A stretch of DNA of 28,542 nucleotides from Porphyromonadaceae bacterium UBA3318. GTDB taxonomy: Bacteria > Bacteroidota > Bacteroidia > Bacteroidales > Muribaculaceae. A program made the translations under genes and the position numbers. Numbering within the stretch: the stretch's first letter is position 1; every line of letters starts with the position of its first letter. The notes beneath the pieces are model-generated. The model was given only the letters and a program-made list of their open reading frames with translations. It was not told the origin of the DNA and did no database searches. The stretch spans positions 1 to 28,542 of the forward strand of contig DESI01000090.1 of the NCBI GenBank assembly GCA_002361235.1. Reading direction: 5' to 3'. Below, in pieces: positions 24,413 to 28,542 of this stretch.

Positions 24413-26458
24413 ATGATAAAAAGAATTTCGATCATTCTTGTACTCTCCCTGTTGACAGCCCTGTCGTGCGTAGCCGAGCAGGTGACGTGGAGTTATAAAA
24501 TATTGGGAGACGACACTCCCACCCCGTCCATCCAGATCACGGCCGCCGTCGAGCCGGGATTCCATCTGTACGCGCCCAATACTCCTGACGGCGGCGGACA
24601 ACCTCTGGAATTTCATTTCGACGTGAAGGGATGCACCCTTGACGGCGCTCCCAAAGTCAACAAGGCTTACACCAAGGAATACAACGACGTGTTTGAGGTT
24701 GACGAATACTTCTACACCGGCACCGTGACCTTCACCCAGAAGCTGAAGGCAGCCGCCGACAAATGGGAAGTAAAGGCTGAAGTGAAGGGTCAGGTATGCG
24801 ACGAGCAGGGATGTTTCCGCGTTCTTGGCTCGCATGCGTTCAAGGGCACGGCGCCCGTGACCGAGGCGGTCAAGAAGGAAGCCGAAGCCTTGAAAGAGGC
24901 TGAGAAAGAGAAGATAGACAGCGAGGTTGAGGCAGTAACGGCCATGACCGACTCGCTGCAGGGTTCGGAGGCGTTAATGACTCCTGCGGCCAACATGAGC
25001 GGAGTCAATGCCGGCAAGTGGTGGGCAAACGTAGAGGCCGAGATCAACGTGTTCAAGGAAGACCCCGTGCAGCAGTCGCGCTCGCTGTGGTACATATTCA
25101 TCGCCGGATTCATCGGCGGTCTCATAGCATTGGTGACGCCCTGCGTGTGGCCCATGATTCCCATGACCGTCTCCTTCTTCCTGAAGGGCAACAAGACGCG
25201 CCGCAAGGCCATCACATCGGCCATGGTTTATGGCGGTGGCATCGTGGTGATCTATGTACTGTTGGGACTTGTGGTGACGGCCATATTCGGAGCCTCGGCG
25301 CTTAACGAGCTGGCCACCTCGGCCGGATTCAACATCGCATTCTTCATCCTCCTTGTAATATTCGCCATCTCGTTCATGGGCGGCTTCGAACTGACGCTCC
25401 CCGCCAAATGGACCAACCGCGTGGACTCCAAGGTGGATTCCACCACCGGTTACCTCTCCATATTCTTCATGGCGTTCACCCTCTGCCTGGTGTCGTTCAG
25501 CTGCACCGGTCCCATCATCGGCACTTTGCTGGTTGAAGCCGCGGCCACGTCCAACTTCATCTCGCCGGCCGTGGGTATGTTCGGTTTCGCACTGGCTCTG
25601 GCCATTCCGTTCACGCTGTTCGCCTGCTTCCCGACAATGCTTAAGTCCATGCCCAAGTCGGGCGGCTGGATGAATACGGTCAAAGTGGTGCTCGGATTCC
25701 TTGAGCTGGCCCTGGCGCTGAAGTTCCTGTCGGTGGCCGACTTAGCTTACGGATGGCGCATCATGGACCGCGAGGTGTTTCTGTCGCTGTGGATCGTGAT
25801 ATTCGGGCTGTTGGGCTGCTACCTGCTGGGCTGGATCACTCTGCCGCATGACGACAAGGTGGAACGTATCGGCGTCACGCGCTTCTCGCTGGCCGCAATC
25901 TCGCTGGCATTCGCCATATATATGGTACCCGGCCTGTGGGGCGCGCCGCTTAAGAGCATCAGCGCATTCTCCCCTCCGATGTACACCCAGGACTTCAACC
26001 TATACACCGGCGAGACCCACGCCCAGACCGACGACTACGACCAGGGCATGGCATTGGCAGCTCAGCTCGGAAAACCCGTGCTCGTGGACTTCTCCGGCTA
26101 TGGCTGCGTCAACTGCCGCAAGATGGAGGCTGCCGTGCTCACTGACACTGATGTAAAGAATACGATCGACAATGACTTCGTACTCGTCACGCTGATGGTA
26201 GACGACAAGAAGCCTCTGCCCGCTCCCATCAAGGTCAAGGAACTGGATGGTCAGGAAACCACCCTGCGCACCTATGGCGACAAATGGAGCTATCTGCAGC
26301 GCTACAAGTTCGGCACAACCTCCCAGCCGTACTACGTGATTCTCGACAACGACGGTATGCCGTTGAACCACAGCTACGTTTACGACGAGAACGTGTCCAG
26401 GTACAAGGACTTCCTCAAAGGCGGCCTGGAACGTTACGGAAAGGAAACCGCGAAGTGA
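24413..26458 (+). CDS. dsbD: DsbD-like thiol:disulfide interchange protein
   Basis: The 681-residue inner-membrane protein passes electrons from cytoplasmic thioredoxin to periplasmic proteins. It has a signal peptide (to about residue 21), an N-terminal DsbD-alpha-like domain (about 22-145) with QVCDEQGCF (C129, C134), a charged Lys/Glu-rich linker (150-185), a multi-span DsbD core (about 225-520) with TPCVWPMIP (C244) and FSCTGPI as the redox pair, and a C-terminal thioredoxin domain with YGCVNCRKM (C565, C568) and the cis-proline context TTSQPYYV. All three cysteine pairs are present. Its TGA overlaps the GTG start of the next gene. Confidence 0.94.
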   Translation: MIKRISIILVLSLLTALSCVAEQVTWSYKILGDDTPTPSIQITAAVEPGFHLYAPNTPDGGGQPLEFHFDVKGCTLDGAPKVNKAYTKEYNDVFEVDEYFYTGTVTFTQKLKAAADKWEVKAEVKGQVCDEQGCFRVLGSHAFKGTAPVTEAVKKEAEALKEAEKEKIDSEVEAVTAMTDSLQGSEALMTPAANMSGVNAGKWWANVEAEINVFKEDPVQQSRSLWYIFIAGFIGGLIALVTPCVWPMIPMTVSFFLKGNKTRRKAITSAMVYGGGIVVIYVLLGLVVTAIFGASALNELATSAGFNIAFFILLVIFAISFMGGFELTLPAKWTNRVDSKVDSTTGYLSIFFMAFTLCLVSFSCTGPIIGTLLVEAAATSNFISPAVGMFGFALALAIPFTLFACFPTMLKSMPKSGGWMNTVKVVLGFLELALALKFLSVADLAYGWRIMDREVFLSLWIVIFGLLGCYLLGWITLPHDDKVERIGVTRFSLAAISLAFAIYMVPGLWGAPLKSISAFSPPMYTQDFNLYTGETHAQTDDYDQGMALAAQLGKPVLVDFSGYGCVNCRKMEAAVLTDTDVKNTIDNDFVLVTLMVDDKKPLPAPIKVKELDGQETTLRTYGDKWSYLQRYKFGTTSQPYYVILDNDGMPLNHSYVYDENVSRYKDFLKGGLERYGKETAK

Positions 26459-27297
26459 GACACGCAGGACTGATATTCTCCGGACTGATGCTGGTCAGCG
26501 TCTGCGTCCCTATGGGCGCCCAGACGCTGACCAAGCGCTATGTGGAATTAGCGGATTCCGCCGACTTCTACATGAAGCGCGAACAGTGGCGCAACGCGGA
26601 GCGCGTCATCGTCACGGCGTTGCGCCATGAGCCTGCCAATCCGAGCAACTGGCTGCTATGGTCCAACCTCGGCGTGGTCCGTACCCATACCGACGACTAC
26701 AACGGCGCCATGGAGGCATATAACGTCGGACTGGCATCGGCGCCTAAGTCTACTGTATTGCTGTCCAACCGCGCCTGGACCCAATTGTCGTTCGGCCACC
26801 GCGACGAGGCCCTTAAGGACATAGACGCCACGCTGACACTCGATTCGCTGCAGGCTTGGCCGCTGAAGATGCGGGGTCTGTTGCGGCTCTCACATCCCGA
26901 CAGCGCCGAGCGCGACCTGCTGAAAGCCGATGAGCTGTCACCGCGCGATCCGGCTGTATTGGCAGGACTCGGCGACATCTGCGCGGCGCGGGGCGCCCTG
27001 GACAAGGCTCTGTACTATTATGCCAAGTCGCTCGACATAGAGCCCGACGAGGACGTGACATTCAAACAGCTGCTTATCCTGACGGATCACGGCGATTTCC
27101 GTCAGGCACAGGACAAAACCATAGCCGCCCTGGCTAAGTGGCCGAAAAACCCGAACCTGCACATAGTGCGCGCCATGCAACATCGAAAAAACTACCAGCA
27201 GGACGCCGAACTGAAAGAAAAAAATCTTGCTTTAGCCTACGGTGCTGATCCACTTTTAGTTGACCGGCTGTTGGGTCAAAAATCGTCAAAAAAGTGA
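26455..27297 (+). CDS. Exported TPR-repeat protein with a GTG start
   Basis: I place the start at the GTG at 26455, overlapping the dsbD stop as GTGA. It gives M-RHAGLIFSGLMLVSVCVPMGAQ, a clean signal peptide cleaved near residue 22. ATG-only prediction would start inside dsbD and hide this. The 280-residue protein is a run of TPR-like helix pairs from about residue 30 on (for example NWLLWSNLGVVRTHTDDYNG and ALDKALYYYAKSLDIEPDED). TPR proteins act as scaffolds; no partner is evident. The overlap with dsbD suggests a joint role in periplasmic protein handling (inference). Confidence 0.88.
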   Translation: MRHAGLIFSGLMLVSVCVPMGAQTLTKRYVELADSADFYMKREQWRNAERVIVTALRHEPANPSNWLLWSNLGVVRTHTDDYNGAMEAYNVGLASAPKSTVLLSNRAWTQLSFGHRDEALKDIDATLTLDSLQAWPLKMRGLLRLSHPDSAERDLLKADELSPRDPAVLAGLGDICAARGALDKALYYYAKSLDIEPDEDVTFKQLLILTDHGDFRQAQDKTIAALAKWPKNPNLHIVRAMQHRKNYQQDAELKEKNLALAYGADPLLVDRLLGQKSSKK

Positions 27298-27341
27298 AAA
27301 AATCTTATTGACAAGGTATCGAATTTCTGACAAATTTTCAC

Positions 27342-27349
27342 TAACTTTG
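27342..27349 (+). promoter_or_regulatory. -7 box for the HU/SPOR gene
   Basis: TAACTTTG matches the Bacteroidetes -7 consensus and is identical to the boxes of the sigma gene and the tRNA. No TTTG lies 19-21 bases upstream, so the -33 element is weak. It is 22 bases before the ATG at 27371, giving a leader of about 15 bases. Confidence 0.55.
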
Positions 27350-27370
27350 TACCCGTTTTCGCAAAACCTC

Positions 27371-28348
27371 ATGGAAAGACTGGCACTACATATTGAATAT
27401 CTGCTGCTGCGTCACGACTGCGTTGTCGTGCCGGGATTCGGCGCATTTATCAATGTGTATCACAGCGCGTTAGAGGATTCCAAAACGCACAGTTTCCAGC
27501 CCATGACCACGGAGGTAAGGTTCAATTCGGCACTGAAGCACAACGACGGAATGCTGGCCACAAGCTATGCGCGTCGCGAGCGCGTGTCGTATGCCGAGGG
27601 GCGCGAGATGGTACGCGTCGCGGTCTCCGACCTGCTGGACACCCTGGCGCTTGAGGGCGAAGTATCCATCGGACGTATCGGACGCATCCGCACCGATAAG
27701 TCCGGCAACCTCACTTTCTATCCTCTGCTCACCCCCCACAGGCTGTCGGCAGCCTTGGGATATCTACCCGTTAAGTGTCACGCTCCGGCGATTGAGGTAG
27801 CTCCGGCGGCTGCAGTTACCGCAACAGAGACCGTAACTGCCGAACCGGCAGTGGAGAATCCTATTAAGAAATTCGACACAGACAGGAATTACTACATACC
27901 TATTAATAAGATGTTCGCTCGTATGGCTGCATCGTTCGCGGTTGTGGCCGTCCTGTGCCTGTCGCTGATACTCCCCTTCACGCGCGATTACCACGAGGAT
28001 CAGGCGTCGGTGGTGCCCGTCAAGGCCATCACCACAGCCGTGACCAAGGCTTCGCAGCAGATTCAGGCCGTGGAACAGCCCGCACCCGCAACTGAACCGG
28101 AGGCCGAGCCGGCTCCTCAGCCTAAGACATGGCACCTGGTTGTCGGAACATTCCGCAGCCAGGACGAAGCCGATAACTTCATCTCCTCTAAAAATGACAG
28201 CCCCTACGAACTGCATACCGTAGCATCCAAGCGGATGGTGCGCGTCGTGGCCATCAGCGCGACCGATAAGGAGACGCTGCTGCCCGAGCTGAACTCGCCG
28301 GAATTCCAGTCCGCCTTCCCGCAGGCCTGGATTTTCCATCAGCAGTAA
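27371..28348 (+). CDS. HU-like domain / transmembrane / SPOR-domain protein
   Basis: The start is at 27371 (MERLALHIEYLLLRHDCVVV); upstream codons in frame lie in the promoter region. The 325-residue protein has an N-terminal bacterial HU-CCDC81-type domain (about 1-130, with VVVPGFGAFI, MTTEVRFNSALKHNDGML and GEVSIGRIGRIR), a low-complexity Ala/Thr/Glu stretch, one membrane span (about 183-203, MFARMAASFAVVAVLCLSLI), a Pro/Ala/Glu-rich periplasmic linker, and a C-terminal SPOR domain (about 254-325, WHLVVGTFRSQDEADNFISS). SPOR domains bind septal peptidoglycan lacking stem peptides. HU-fold domains bind DNA or proteins. The layout would link a cytoplasmic partner to the division-site wall. 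Confidence 0.9.
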   Translation: MERLALHIEYLLLRHDCVVVPGFGAFINVYHSALEDSKTHSFQPMTTEVRFNSALKHNDGMLATSYARRERVSYAEGREMVRVAVSDLLDTLALEGEVSIGRIGRIRTDKSGNLTFYPLLTPHRLSAALGYLPVKCHAPAIEVAPAAAVTATETVTAEPAVENPIKKFDTDRNYYIPINKMFARMAASFAVVAVLCLSLILPFTRDYHEDQASVVPVKAITTAVTKASQQIQAVEQPAPATEPEAEPAPQPKTWHLVVGTFRSQDEADNFISSKNDSPYELHTVASKRMVRVVAISATDKETLLPELNSPEFQSAFPQAWIFHQQ

Positions 28349-28454
28349 GGCATCGCTCATTAAATCCGATAAATTTAGTGAAATCAGTAAGCAGTTAGTA
28401 ATAAGGAAGTAGAGAAAACAAGGCGTTAAAAAGTTAAGAAAATTGCCAAAAAAG
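28349..28454. other. AT-rich spacer before the tRNA promoter
   Basis: I see no gene and no convincing terminator hairpin after the HU/SPOR gene. The spacer is AT-rich and runs up to the tRNA promoter at 28455. Confidence 0.5.
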
Positions 28455-28486
28455 TTTGGTAGATTCAAAAAAAAGCAGTAACTTTG
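28455..28486 (+). promoter_or_regulatory. Consensus promoter of the tRNA gene
   Basis: TTTG (28455-28458), 20 bases, then TAACTTTG (28479-28486) match the Bacteroidetes primary-sigma consensus. Transcription would start near 28493, about 29 bases before the mature tRNA 5' end. Confidence 0.8.
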
Positions 28487-28521
28487 CAACGCAAAAAGGG
28501 AAAACGACCTCCCTGATGAAC

Positions 28522-28542
28522 GCGAAAATAGCTCAGTTGGTA
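28522..28542 (+). tRNA. 5' part of a tRNA gene, cut by the window end
   Basis: GCGAAAATAGCTCAGTTGGT, followed by A, has the layout of a tRNA 5' half: a 7-base acceptor strand (GCGAAAA), TA, the D-stem GCTC and the D-loop AGTTGGTA. The anticodon lies beyond the window, so the isotype cannot be given. The consensus promoter directly upstream supports it. Confidence 0.85.

Noticed and set aside
1..28542. CRISPR arrays, insertion sequences, integrases or phage genes
   Set aside because: No regularly spaced repeats, transposase-like or integrase-like products, or flanking target duplications were seen.

Overview
The window looks like chromosomal DNA of a Bacteroidales bacterium, possibly Muribaculaceae or a relative. 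The signs are a SusC/SusD pair, an ECF sigma factor with a FecR-type anti-sigma, Bacteroidetes promoters of the form TTTG-N19/20-TAnnTTTG, weak or absent Shine-Dalgarno sequences, and secreted proteins with a C-terminal tail of the NPGKGIYIVRRGNKVTK type. The genus is an inference.

Layout. (1) Positions 274-1334, minus strand: a cation diffusion facilitator preceded by a possible 32-codon small ORF that overlaps its start by ATGA. (2) 1578-3617, plus strand: a secreted tail-bearing protein and a secreted metallophosphoesterase, closed by a strong terminator. (3) 3734-18985: a polysaccharide utilization locus (PUL). A divergent SGNH acetylesterase is on the minus strand. A plus-strand operon follows: fecR-like anti-sigma, GH5 lipoprotein, SusC with an STN signalling domain, SusD lipoprotein, an unrecognised secreted protein, GH3 and an SGNH/GDSL esterase. 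A convergent ECF sigma gene closes the locus, so the likely sigma/anti-sigma pair sits at opposite ends. (4) 19184-24102, minus strand: iorA, iorB, a class I/II aminotransferase and an acetyl-CoA hydrolase/CoA-transferase family protein. Together these could convert aromatic amino acids to aryl-acetates. (5) 24413-28348, plus strand: a DsbD-like protein, a translationally coupled TPR protein, and an HU-like/transmembrane/SPOR protein. (6) The window ends inside a tRNA gene that has its own consensus promoter.

How the parts may work together. The PUL suggests uptake and breakdown of an acetylated beta-linked glycan: surface GH5 cuts, SusCD imports, GH3 trims and two SGNH esterases deacetylate. 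The STN domain, FecR and ECF sigma would report substrate binding to the operon. The substrate is not determined by the sequence.

The most unusual non-coding element is a 123-bp imperfect palindrome (24221-24343) between the divergent ior operon and dsbD. Its plus strand can fold into one long rod with repeated tandem G-A mismatches. A second hairpin (19031-19075) lies in the sigma-gene leader, and two 13-bp direct repeats exactly 20 bp apart precede fecR.
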